64,000 bases of DNA from Craspedostauros australis (lineage: Eukaryota > Bacillariophyta > Bacillariophyceae > Mastogloiales > Achnanthaceae). Below the pieces are notes generated by a model. That model saw nothing but the letters and a program-made list of their open reading frames with translations. It was not told the origin of the DNA and did no database searches. Positions within the stretch are counted from its first letter, which is position 1. Each line of letters opens with the position of its first letter. Positions 54,663-64,000 of this stretch are shown one piece after another. The DNA lies in contig JAMXDE010000038.1 in assembly GCA_026770025.1 (NCBI GenBank), positions 434,001-498,000 on the forward strand, given 5' to 3'. Position numbers and translations under genes: made by a program.

Positions 54663-56323
54663 GGTTGGTTCGTGAGTGTGTGCTGTGGGGTGGCGGGTGG
54701 TGCTCACTTTGTGTGCCCAACAATAAGGTGTGCCATGTAGCAGCTTGCACTGCAAAAACAATCGATTCCCAATCCACACAGAGTGGAGTAGCACTAGGTA
54801 GAGCAGAGCAGAGCAGAAGAGGACAGTGATGCAGCACAGAATTGGGAAGAGTACAGCATCAACTTGCCTGCCATTTTGTTACTATTCTGCTGCATTGTAT
54901 TGCTGTTGATGTTTTTGGCGCTCGTGAACAGAAACTGCAACAAGTGTGCATCTCCTGTTGATGAATGCAGGCCACAACGGAGGTGGATTTTGTCGCACGA
55001 TGGGAGAAGCGTCGTACAGTCGTCTGTAGAGGAGTCTAATTTTTCGTGAGAAGCCTACGACTAAAAAGCGCGACTGTTCCGCGATTCGACGCGGTTGACT
55101 AAAATTTTTGAAACGAGTCTTGGATTAGTCTTCTAGATGAACCGAAGTACCGTTACAATTTCGTGGGACACAATTAGGCGACACCTCGCCCCACCCGTTG
55201 GACAAGAATGCAACGGGAACCACCGCGAGCGTGCTCGTCACTAGACGAGCGTATTGTTGACATGTGCCACACCGTGCGTGGGCACGGCTACCAACTTCGC
55301 TACCAACTCCGCAACATTGTCACCTGTGTTGTGCCTGCCAGAGACAAAATCATCGCCAGGACTATCGCTGAGAAACAGGAGGTACCGATTTGTACAGTGC
55401 AGTACAGTACAGTACTCTTTTCGTAGAATTCGCAACGGTAGCACCCAACGACAGTTTTGAAATGCAACTTGTTGTTGGGAGGAACGAACCGGAGGAGGCT
55501 GGGAGGGAAACGCGAATAGGAGAAGCGACTGGGGGAGCGTTGAAGCCGAGAATGGAAAGAGAGAAGAGGAATTGAGAAGAGAAACCACATCCAATTCCAC
55601 GAAGGTAATCCTGAGCGTTCCGTCTAGTTAACTCCTATTGTTCGTGACAATGTAGAGATGAAGTGAAATAAAGCACTGGAGATAAGGCAAGAATCCCGTC
55701 TCCGTTTCCCATGGGGGAGATGGAGAGAGATTCATTGATGATTCCTGTGGATTACCGTTGGATCGCCATGATGATTGCGTGGAAATCCATCCGTCTCGGT
55801 AATCCTCCTTCCCCATCGCCATCACCCCAACCTGATGGATCCCCATGGCAAGTGGATCGGACTGGGCGGGAATCCGTTCATCTGAACAGTCTCTTGCAGT
55901 TTTCCCTCACCAACATTGTCCTCCAATCAAGCGTTCGTGTAGACTAACGGAAATGCTAGTTTGTCATAGGACTAAATCAAACATTCAAGCAATGACCCAT
56001 CTACTTCCACATGGCCACACTGATCCAGTATGCCAAATGAAGGGGAAAGGAGCTTGAAAATTTGACAAGTTCAGTGTCTGTTGCAACCAAGACACCCTCT
56101 GCCAATTTTGTGTTTCCGATTTGTCTAGACTAAATTGAAATTTTGGTTTATCACAGTATCATCCATGCTGAATGCAACTAATGCAATTGTGGCTTGTTGG
56201 TAATCATCCAATCATCATGCCAAGCAGCATACATAGCTTTTAATACAACATGTTGGTTCACAGGAGTTTGCAAAACCCTGCATTTACATCTCATAAATCA
56301 AAGCCAACACTGAGGTGAACACA
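54663..56323. other. Spacer between the divergent genes of element 2
   Basis: No gene supported. It has a GAGCA repeat near 54799-54818, several GACTAA/TTAGTC words (55057, 55097, 55123), and a cluster of TCCC/CCATG words at about 55690-55880. That cluster is only a loose counterpart of the element 1 array. TTGTCTAGACTAAATT lies at 56121. Confidence 0.5.
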
Positions 56324-58394
56324 ATGCCACGACGCTGGACTCAGACCTGTCACCAAGTCCAACTCCTAAAAAAGAAGATCAGGAGTGGCGAAATCCCCCC
56401 TGAGCAATCCTGGCGACAAGTTTGGAACAACAACGAAGAAGCAAGGTGCTTCATCGAACCAGAATTCAAACATAACCTTCGTCGACTCCGCCAGAAGGTT
56501 CTCGAAGAAGAACGTAAGTGCCATGTTGACCTGAACAGCTGCCTGCTGATGTCATGACATTCCTTTGCTGCATTGCCACTCACACTTTCTCAGGTCGCAG
56601 AGACGCAATAGCGTCCCCCACCGTGACAGAGCTCGCAGAGAACGCTCGAGACATCCGCGACGCTGCTCGCATGGTTCGGATTGACATTCCCCCTCCCCTT
56701 CCAGACCCACACTCCGAACCCGCACCAACATCAACCACGACTACAACACTCGCGCCTTCCACAGCACCAACTGCTTCCACACCATTCGCCCAAACACAAA
56801 CAACTACCACAGACACACCAACACCAACACCAACACCAACACCAACCATGTTCACCCACCAACCACATCAACCAACCAACCAAAACAACAACAACAACAT
56901 GGACATGAGCGAATGGCTAAAGGAGAACGGTAACTTAAACCTGCCTGTCTTGCGCACTTGCTACCTGAGTGACAATGGTGCTCGCATCCTTGACCTCACC
57001 TTTCAAGTGCCAGGGGGCAGTTGTCTCGAGGATTTCACAGTGTCAGTGGTACCCGGGGGCATGTCTGTGCGCGTGGAGATGGAGCAGATGGCCGCGCTTG
57101 CTGACGTGGAGGCTGTGCACACTGTTCTTCGTGCTGCTCGCATGGCGGAAGGCAATTCTGTTGTGCCTTTCGCTGACGAGCAAGCCCGCCGTGATGCTTA
57201 TGGCGCCTCGATCGCCAGCCTCAAGCGTTCGCCCAATGGCAGGCCCGTCCGTTGCCAGACCGTTAACCTACCGTTTGCGGTTAACTGGAGATTTGAAAAA
57301 AGCAGCGATGGCGTGCTGCCTGGTGTCACATTCGTGGAAATCGAAATTCCTGACCCAGCCAATAACGGTTTTTCTAACGCCGGAGTTCTCCTTGTTCGCA
57401 TGGTGGAGTTGCATCCGGCCCAACCGCTTTTCTCGCGCGCGACACATGCCAAAAAGCCGCCTTCTACATACGCGATCGCGAACATGAACGCCGTTGCAGG
57501 CATACCAACACTTAACCGCGCGCCAGCCTACCAACCGGTTGCGCGCGATGACAACACCTACACATCAAGCATTGCCACCTCGACGAATGTGTCAACACAA
57601 CGCCTTCAAATCGGCGTTAAATCAAATGTGAGTACAGTGAAGCGCGCTACTTATGGTTTTATTGTCGTTGCCTTCTTTCCAAGACTAACACACTGCATTC
57701 ATTCACTTTCTTTGTTGTTCTTTGTCATGTGACATGACAGAGTGCAATTCGCTTTTCTGAACGTGGAAACGCAGCGTCTGTCCGTAGCTCGTCACGCACT
57801 GTTTCAACTCGTAGCAGCAGGGCTTCCAAGCGCAGCTCCACCAGCAGCAGGTACACCTCCTCACCTGTGCGCCATAAAACTGGTCGCTACAGCACTCGTC
57901 GTCGCCATGCGAAAAGAACACCACCACCACCACCAGCTTGGCGAAACAACATGGGCCGCGCCATGCGCCATGGCGCGGCCATGGCGACCTTTGGAGACAG
58001 AGAGATGATGCCACCGCCACCATCCCTCCCACCAGGCCGTCTTCCAGTCATCACAATGGCGGAAGCAAGAGCTGTGGTGGCAGCTCGCCACCGGGAAGAT
58101 GGCTTCTTGGCATGTGGACCTCGGGCAGCACAAGGCAAGGCAGCAGAGGCACAAGACAAGGCAGAGGCAGAGGCACAAGACAAGGCAGAGGCAGAGGCAC
58201 AAGCAGATGCAGTGGTGGCAGCACAAGCAGAGGCACAAGCAGAGGCAGAAGCAGAGGTGGCAGCACAAGCAGAGGCAGCAGAGGCAGAAGCAGAAGAGCA
58301 TGGGCAGCTCTCCCTGAGCCACTTCCTCCACCAATTCCCAGGCCACACTGGGATTGGTGGTGAGGAGGATCATTCTCATTCAACAGCCAATTGA
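56324..58394 (+). CDS. Transposon accessory protein ORF2, element 2, three exons (56324-56513, 56594-57627, 57741-58394)
   Basis: Exon 1 encodes a small helical basic domain (RRWTQTCHQVQLLKKKIRSG, IPPEQSWRQVW, FKHNLRRLRQKV). Donor GTAAGT follows GAAGAAGAAC, and acceptor CTCAG ends at 56593; the phase-1 split Arg codon matches element 1. Exon 2 has a Thr/Pro-rich linker, then a beta-rich region (ILDLTFQVPGG, FTVSVVPGGMSVRVEME, LPFAVNWRFE, VTFVEIEIPDP) that parallels the folded region of the element 1 protein. A second intron (57628-57740, GTGAGT to ACAG) leads to an Arg/Ser-rich exon 3 with a Pro-rich segment and an AEAEAQ repeat tail. The total is about 625 residues. Exon 3 is open in a second frame that reads as an Arg-Gly repeat, so the tail assignment is uncertain. 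It is probably a DNA-binding transposase partner. Confidence 0.6.
57954..57980. repeat. GC-rich inverted repeat, 12-bp arms, 3-base loop
   Basis: GGCCGCGCCATG and CATGGCGCGGCC separated by CGC, inside exon 3 of ORF2 of element 2. It could form a strong RNA or DNA hairpin. Confidence 0.85.
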
Positions 58395-60012
58395 CAATGT
58401 GACCAAGTGAATGTGAAATGAAAAAGTGAAGTACACAAAACCCTAAAAATTAGCAGTGATTCAGTACCCTCAACTCTCTCTCTCTCTGTAATGTAGCTAC
58501 AGTTACATGTCATGAATGCATTGCATTGCTTTGTTGATGGCAAGGGGGGCAACTGGTGTGTGTGTGTGTGGAGGTTGCTTGGAAGTTGGAGCCAAACTGT
58601 TCCAGATTTCGCCCGTTGGGAGCCACGCGAATACTATATTAAACGCAGTAAATACAAATCGGATTCTTTCAATACCGGTGGATTACCGCACCTCCCTGGC
58701 AAATTAGTCGTCCTCCATTTCTTCACATCGCAACATTGTCTTCGGATGGTGCGGGTGCGAAAGGTCGGCAAAGTGCACTCTTGTGGAACCACATCCAGGA
58801 GGCGAAGTGGTAGATGCGATGGGCATCATCGTCGGCTCGGAACGCGATGGATCAGAATGGATGGGCACCAATGGGAGGAATCCGAATGATCCTATGTATT
58901 GTGTTGAAGTCGACGCAAAACTCAACCAAACCAACCGTCGTCTTCCACCACGTGAGTGTCACAGGTAGTTAAAATCCTGGCACTTACTCACAGTTCATTG
59001 CTTACGGGGATAGCTGTGACTCGCCCTCGGGCAAATCCACCTACGGGTATGGCTATGAATGATGATCCCACTGCGAACAAGGCGTGTGTGATCTGGTGGA
59101 CTGGTAGATTTCGCCCACGAAACAAAAGCAGACAAATTGGCTACGCAGTGGGCGAAGCGCTTGCGTCACCAGCGGAAGGAAAAGAACGTTCTAGGTTGCA
59201 GTGTTCCATCAGTATAATTGAAGTTGCCACAGGAGCAACTTGAACCGATCGAAAACGTAATCCCTGCTTAACACCGGTTAATCACAATTAATCGGTCACG
59301 GTATTGGGCGTGAGGAAGCGATCAATTCTCCTGCACCCAAGTTCCAATACCATTTGTGTGCGCTGCAGTCTCTGTGAGTCGATTTCGGGGTTCGGTTCCA
59401 TCTTCTTGTCGCAACCATCAGCTACTGGACATAAGTGCCGAAAAAGAAGAATGCTGCCGAATGCCACACGCGAGGGAACGAGAACAGCGAAACAACACGA
59501 AACAATTACGCGAGGAGCAAATTGGTGACACAACAAACCACTCGCGACAACTCACGACGCCACAACAACGAAACACACACACGCCCAAAATCAACGACGA
59601 CAACGCGGTAAAAACACGGCAAAGGAAGGCAAAAACTCCCCACAACAACACGAAACAGTCACCTCCTGCTGGTCAAACGCAAAGTGATTCTCTCACAATT
59701 TATTTCCGAACGAGAAGACCGCATCACATCACACAACACGACACCACATCACACCACACCAACAACCAGAGACGCCTACCGCTACACAAACTCGACAAGC
59801 ACATTCCTTTCATCGCGATTCATAACTTCCAGAACACAACACGAACTCACGGACCCACAAACAGAACCGCAAAGTGAAGAACAAAGACGTTCACTGCTTT
59901 GTGTCATCGATCACCGCACCCGACTCCCCAAACGCTTCGACAGCATATCGGCTGTCTCCCACAAATCCAATCCGATCCAATCCAACCCAACTCGATCACC
60001 AAAGCAACAGTC
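58395..60012. other. Region between element 2 and DUF6824 gene 5
   Basis: The right flank of element 2 with CT and GT runs (about 58475-58488, 58557-58570). From about 59500 there is a long, strongly CA-rich plus-strand stretch that is the leader/promoter of the gene at 60013. No other gene seen. Confidence 0.5.
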
Positions 60013-61887
60013 ATGTTCCGCACTCCAGTCGAGATAAATACGAGCAGCTTCCACACCACATCAGATCTATCCAAGTCATCGCCATCACCAACGCCGTCTC
60101 ATCCGCCATCGTTCCATCACCACTTCGGCTTTTCATCCAGCACGAGCACAATGCATCCCACAAGCCCCGCCCGTTGCAACAAGGACAGCAGAGATACGAC
60201 ATCATCAGCCGACGGCGCGCCCAATCTGTCACAAATGATGATTCACCCACACTCCACCCCAGCCTCCTTTTGCCAAGCTGACAGCTGCGACGGAAGCTCA
60301 AGCGGAATGAACAGCAACATCGCACTCCAATTCGAAGGGCTGGGCAGAGCGCCACAGTTCAAGATGCCATCTTCGTCAATGCAGCTCCCTTCTTCCTTCG
60401 CAGCAAACATCAACATGAATGCGCAGGCAAATGGGATGGGCGTATCGCAACTCTTCAGCAACAGCCGCAACCAGGCCAGCATCCGCACCGACAGCGGATT
60501 CTGTGATGGCTCCGGCACCAAGAGGATCGGAAAGACCTTCCTCGGCGAGTACTTCGTCCCCGGACCACGCACCGTGGTGTGCGGCAGGGGGAAGCAGTCG
60601 CAGACGCCCGGCAACATCCGCCTCAAGACGATCATCCGCACGCACCTCACCAAGTACGGCCAAGCAACGGGCCGCGCAGAGAAGTCCTCCATCGTGTCCA
60701 GAATCTTCCAACAAGTCAAGCACGGCCGTGTCAGCGAGTCATCGCCAGAGGAACCGGTGTCGTCATCGGCAGCACCATCGGCAGACGGAGAAGCCATGTT
60801 TGTCAAGTGCCACAAGAAGATGTGGTGGGAGGTTGAGGACTCCGTTGCCCGCGAGAAGATCGGATGCATCCTCCGTGATGAACTCTACAACCAATCCAGA
60901 CAAGCCAAGATGAAGCAGGCCAAGATGAGGCTGGCCATGGAGCAGCAGCCCTCGGAATCACGGAAACAGCAACAGAACTGCACACTGGACGATCGGCGCC
61001 GACCTCGGGGTTCGGGAAGAGGACGAACGCAAATATACGAACTCAACACGAAGCCTCAAGGAGAAGGAGAAGTGGATCACAAGACATTTCCTCTCAATTC
61101 TTTGGCCGAAGGCGATGACGTCAATTCAACAGTTCTCAGACGCGCTCACGCCACAAGTATGCCATCCCTCGTGTCCACTACGAGCGCAAGCACCAAATCC
61201 AGCATCTCCTCGTCATCATCGTTGTCATCCTCGTTGTCCTCGTCCTCGTCATCGTGGCTGCAATCGACCACGGCGACGAAGACGCGGGCAGCAGTACAAG
61301 CGGCAAGAATGACATCATCGTCGTCATCATCGGCGCAAGCTTGGTCCCTGAGTCCCGACTTCACCATTCGCGATCTGCTCTCGTCGCAAGCCCCCAACAG
61401 CGCCAGCATCAATGGCCGCCAGCACCACGAACAGTACGACATCTTGAAAACGCTGAACATTCTGGAAGAGCCGCAGATGCAAACCACAGCTCCGATGCAG
61501 TCACACGAGCGGCACGACCTGACCCAGCACCAACCAACCAAGACCATGTCGGACGCACGGGATTGTTTGCCCGCGGAGGGATCATTATTTCCTTCACTCT
61601 CGTTCGATGGCGGCTGGCAAGATGAACTGCAACAGCAGCCGAGCTGTCAAACATTCGACCAGTTCCCCGACGTCACCAAGGGCAAGCATGTCCTCGGCCA
61701 TGGGAACATGCTTCACACCTTGGAGAGCGCGTGCCAAATGCTGCAATCCGATGTGATCTCGCGATTCGCATGCGACTTCGGGAGCGCGTTGAGCGAGAAC
61801 GACGCCATTCCCACCAACACCAGCAATTTCGACGAGACGGATGGTGACCAGTTGCCGGATGATATCTCCGGAATCTTCGAGGATTGA
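60013..61887 (+). CDS. DUF6824-type domain protein 5
   Basis: Predicted 624 residues in one exon, the longest family member. A Ser/Pro/His-rich N-terminal half precedes the domain at about 184-305: TVVCGRGKQSQ, GNIRLKTIIRTHLTKYG, AEKSSIVSRIFQQV, a Ser/Pro insertion of about 25 residues not present in the other four, then WWEVEDSVAREKIGCILRDELYNQSR and a basic, Met/Gln-rich helix. The C-terminal half is Ser-rich (poly-Ser with SSLSSSLSSSSSS) and ends in LPDDISGIFED, nearly the same as gene 4's terminus. Upstream Met codons in the open frame (59899) were rejected because the CA-rich leader continues through them. Probably a nuclear regulator related most closely to gene 4. Confidence 0.85.
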   Translation: MFRTPVEINTSSFHTTSDLSKSSPSPTPSHPPSFHHHFGFSSSTSTMHPTSPARCNKDSRDTTSSADGAPNLSQMMIHPHSTPASFCQADSCDGSSSGMNSNIALQFEGLGRAPQFKMPSSSMQLPSSFAANINMNAQANGMGVSQLFSNSRNQASIRTDSGFCDGSGTKRIGKTFLGEYFVPGPRTVVCGRGKQSQTPGNIRLKTIIRTHLTKYGQATGRAEKSSIVSRIFQQVKHGRVSESSPEEPVSSSAAPSADGEAMFVKCHKKMWWEVEDSVAREKIGCILRDELYNQSRQAKMKQAKMRLAMEQQPSESRKQQQNCTLDDRRRPRGSGRGRTQIYELNTKPQGEGEVDHKTFPLNSLAEGDDVNSTVLRRAHATSMPSLVSTTSASTKSSISSSSSLSSSLSSSSSSWLQSTTATKTRAAVQAARMTSSSSSSAQAWSLSPDFTIRDLLSSQAPNSASINGRQHHEQYDILKTLNILEEPQMQTTAPMQSHERHDLTQHQPTKTMSDARDCLPAEGSLFPSLSFDGGWQDELQQQPSCQTFDQFPDVTKGKHVLGHGNMLHTLESACQMLQSDVISRFACDFGSALSENDAIPTNTSNFDETDGDQLPDDISGIFED

Positions 61888-62925
61888 ATAGTCACATTAT
61901 TTCACGCTTCTATCGGCACACAATCAAATAAATTATTATACATTAGCTACCACTACTTTGCACTGCCATGCTTTCTTCACGACTCTCGAAGTCTTCTGCT
62001 CTACAATATCTTCCATGTCTCACGGCAAACATCACTGCGAGGTCGCACGCTCTCCTAACATGCATGGCGGACCCCGGTGGAGCCTTTCTATCTCCGCAGT
62101 GTCTCAATGCCGCACTCTCCGAGTGCAATACGATAGGATGAAAGAGGCCAGGCGTCAGGATGACGATATTACTACCTCCAGGTCGCAGTTGATGCACTCA
62201 CGATAACACTAGTTGTGGAGTTTTGGCCCCTTGTTGTCACTGGTTTGCTTGCTTTTGGGAGAAACGGCGATTGGATATTTAGAGCTATTGTGTGTTTGCT
62301 CTCGCTGATCCGTCTTCTACGTCACAGGGAACGTATTCCACGTCATGAGAAACGAGTCACAACAGAGGAAGAGACATCGTGTGACTCTTCCTCCGCAAGA
62401 CAAGATGATGACTGCGCGCGGCGACAACAGAATGTGCCAGGCCAGGACAGCCAACAACACTCCACGTTGACCAGTCTCACAATGGAAACCAGCAACATCC
62501 AATCGTCTCGGAATACAACGAAGCGCATTGGCAATCTGTACGACGCAGACGACAGTGCTTCGCCAATCACCACAACATCGTCTTCACCTCGGCTGCCAAT
62601 CCTGTGAATGATGCATGCACAGCTCAGCCAATCCACATTCTTGCCACTGTTGCTGTTTCCATTTTTCTTCTCCGATAACATGCGGTGCGCACATGATCAA
62701 CGTGGTACGGTATGCATCCTGCGCAACCGTGCAGCACGATCCTCCTGCATGAACGCCAAGGCGCAAGGGACGACATCAACACAACCGAAAGTACCGATCC
62801 AGCCACGAGTGTGAAGGAGCCTCGAAGCAAATACGAGCAATAGTAAACCGCTTGTCCGAATTCGAGAGGAAAGAAACAGCATTCCAGCAAACCACAACCA
62901 AGCAAAGATCACGTGGAAACCGAAG
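61888..62925. other. No firmly supported gene
   Basis: About 1 kb. A plus-strand open frame ending at 62607 has a hydrophobic start (FRAIVCLLSLIRLL) and a Ser/Thr/Asp-rich tail, but no ATG at a good position and no known family. It could be chance. Confidence 0.4.
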
Positions 62926-64000
62926 ATGCTCAACTTCAAGGCAGTTACCATCACGGCGATCTTGCTCGCCAAATGCAAGACGATCGATGCCATCCTTCGC
63001 GGCCATAGATTGATTGACCCAACCAACGAACTTCATGTTGCGATGCAGGCAACCAGACTGCTGAAGGGCGACGGCGGTTTCATTCCAAAGAACGTCAAGG
63101 GTAACAAACAGACGGGAGCACCGTCCAACAATCCAAGCAGCAATCCCAGTGTGGCACCAACCAGTTCGCCTACCAGCTCTCCTACATTGGCACCAACTGC
63201 GTTGGCCTGAATAATGACGACAACACCGACTTCTACACCAACCTTGCCACCAACTGGGGCACCAACTTCAAGGCCAACTGGGCGGCCAGTTGCCTTGCCG
63301 ACCAGCAATCCAACCCTGAGGCCTACCTCATCACCGACTGACCAGCCAACAGGCGGAGCAACCAGCATGCCGACATCAGGGCCTACATCTGCACCGACAA
63401 CCATCTCGTTTGCATTTGATTCCAGCATCTCCGTGGCCTGCGAGCCAGATGTTGCGCCGCCATGCTTTCTGCCGGAGGCATCCGAGCCAAAGACCATCAT
63501 CTGCAATCCATCCAAGACATCGTACCGCAAGGCCGTCACTGCTGTTCGAAGCACACCAGGATTGCAGAATTACTTTGCATGCGCTGGCCTCTTGACCGAG
63601 GGGGATGCGCACAAGCTATTCAACCGATATGCGTCCAGCCCCTTGCTAGCTGAGGAGCTGAAGCTATTGTCCGCCGCCGGCACCACTCTGCTCACAGCTC
63701 TCGGTGGCGAGGACATCTACTACATGTGCCAGGACGCTGGGGCTCCAAGCTGTGCAGAGAAGTATCACTGTACCAGCGCCGACGGTTACAGTTTCATGAC
63801 CATTGCCACCACTGCCTGCATTGGGTCTGGATCTTGCGACAGGATGGGACGAAACACATTGGTCCTGGCTTCATCCTGTACCAGCAAAGGGGTATGCGCC
63901 GGCATGAACTCTCTTTATGTTTCCAATTGCTATGGTCCTCACCCAACATACGGTGTCACCTTCATTGGTCAACTGGCCTGCACTGATTATCTTTCCTGCG
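62926..64000 (+). CDS. Secreted Pro-Thr-rich protein with Cys-rich domain, partial, one in-frame TGA
   Basis: Starts with a signal-peptide-like segment (FKAVTITAILLA) followed by ILRGHRLID. A PT/SPT-rich linker (about residues 62-150) follows, then a conserved domain: FDSSISVACEP, KTIICNPSKTSYRKAVTAV, LQNYFACAGLLTEGDAHKLFNRYAS, and Cys-rich repeats up to the window edge. The frame is open for 358 codons except for a TGA at 63208-63210 inside the PT linker. An ATG follows two codons later but would lack the signal peptide. A nonsense mutation, readthrough or sequencing error are the options; no convincing intron removes it. The domain family is unknown to me. PT linkers of this kind are common in secreted or wall-associated diatom proteins. 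Its broken paralogue is at the other end of the window. Confidence 0.6.

Larger units (their letters stand above)
53585..58394. mobile_element. Two-gene DNA transposon, element 2 (coding limits; ends not located)
   Basis: A transposase on the minus strand (53585-54662) and an accessory protein on the plus strand (56324-58394) diverge from a 1.66-kb spacer, mirroring element 1 in inverse orientation. Intron positions and phases match element 1 in both genes, while the protein sequences are well diverged. The two elements are therefore separate lineages of one family rather than recent copies. Ends are not identified. Confidence 0.65.

Noticed and set aside
62215..62607. 130-codon plus-strand frame with a hydrophobic start
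   Set aside because: It opens without an ATG and shows no family or splice evidence.
1..64000. Stop-codon reassignment as the reason for the in-frame stops in the PARP and Pro-Thr-rich genes
   Set aside because: The stops include TAA, TAG and TGA, frameshifts accompany them, and intact genes here terminate normally at all three (TAA in UBR, TAG in the membrane protein, TGA in DUF6824 genes 4 and 5).
1..64000. tRNA genes
   Set aside because: I looked for B-box-like GGTTCGA words; the few hits were inside coding exons or lacked a foldable cloverleaf. A covariance-model scan would settle it.

Overview
This is eukaryotic nuclear DNA from a stramenopile alga, most likely a diatom. The evidence is five proteins with the DUF6824-type domain (abundant in diatoms), secreted proteins with Pro-Thr linkers of the ochrophyte style, sparse short GT-AG introns and single-gene transcription units with CA-rich leaders. 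I saw no bacterial-type operons, tRNA, rRNA or CRISPR. Gene models are read by eye, so exon limits are predictions.

Layout. 1-883 (-): a pseudogene of a secreted Pro-Thr-rich protein. 3308-4225 (-): DUF6824 gene 1. 6828-8295 (-): a broken WWE-PARP gene. 9726-11426 (-): a thioredoxin/UBA/zinc-finger/PUB protein. 12156-13231 (+): a small coiled-coil protein with a large intron. 13950-15332 (+): a secretory-pathway PP2C phosphatase ending in KDEL. 15653-23369 (-): a 2512-residue UBR-type ubiquitin ligase. 25747-27060 (-), 32105-32896 (+) and 33676-35145 (-): DUF6824 genes 2-4. 39286-43708: mobile element 1. 44793-46889 (+): an unrecognised multi-pass membrane protein. 47268-47669 (-): a small secreted/membrane protein. 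48861-50309 (-): seryl-tRNA synthetase. 53585-58394: mobile element 2. 60013-61887 (+): DUF6824 gene 5. 62926-64000 (+): an intact-looking but stop-interrupted paralogue of the left-edge pseudogene.

The most interesting content is a pair of related but diverged DNA transposons. Each has two genes placed head to head: a DDE transposase of the IS5/Harbinger type with one phase-0 intron at the same site, and a second protein with one phase-1 intron at the same site after a short N-terminal helical domain. In element 1 the spacer between the genes holds an array of about 16 copies of a TTTCCCATG/CATGGGAAA word at 20-21 bp spacing, with the orientation switching in the middle. This looks like a phased protein-binding array. 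I could not find terminal inverted repeats for either element.

The housekeeping genes show protein quality-control themes (UBR ligase, UBA/PUB adaptor, ER-retained phosphatase) but there is no sign that they form one pathway. The DUF6824 proteins are probably nuclear regulators; two of them share a short acidic C-terminal motif. Large stretches (27-32 kb, 35-39 kb, 50-53.5 kb) hold no gene that I can support.
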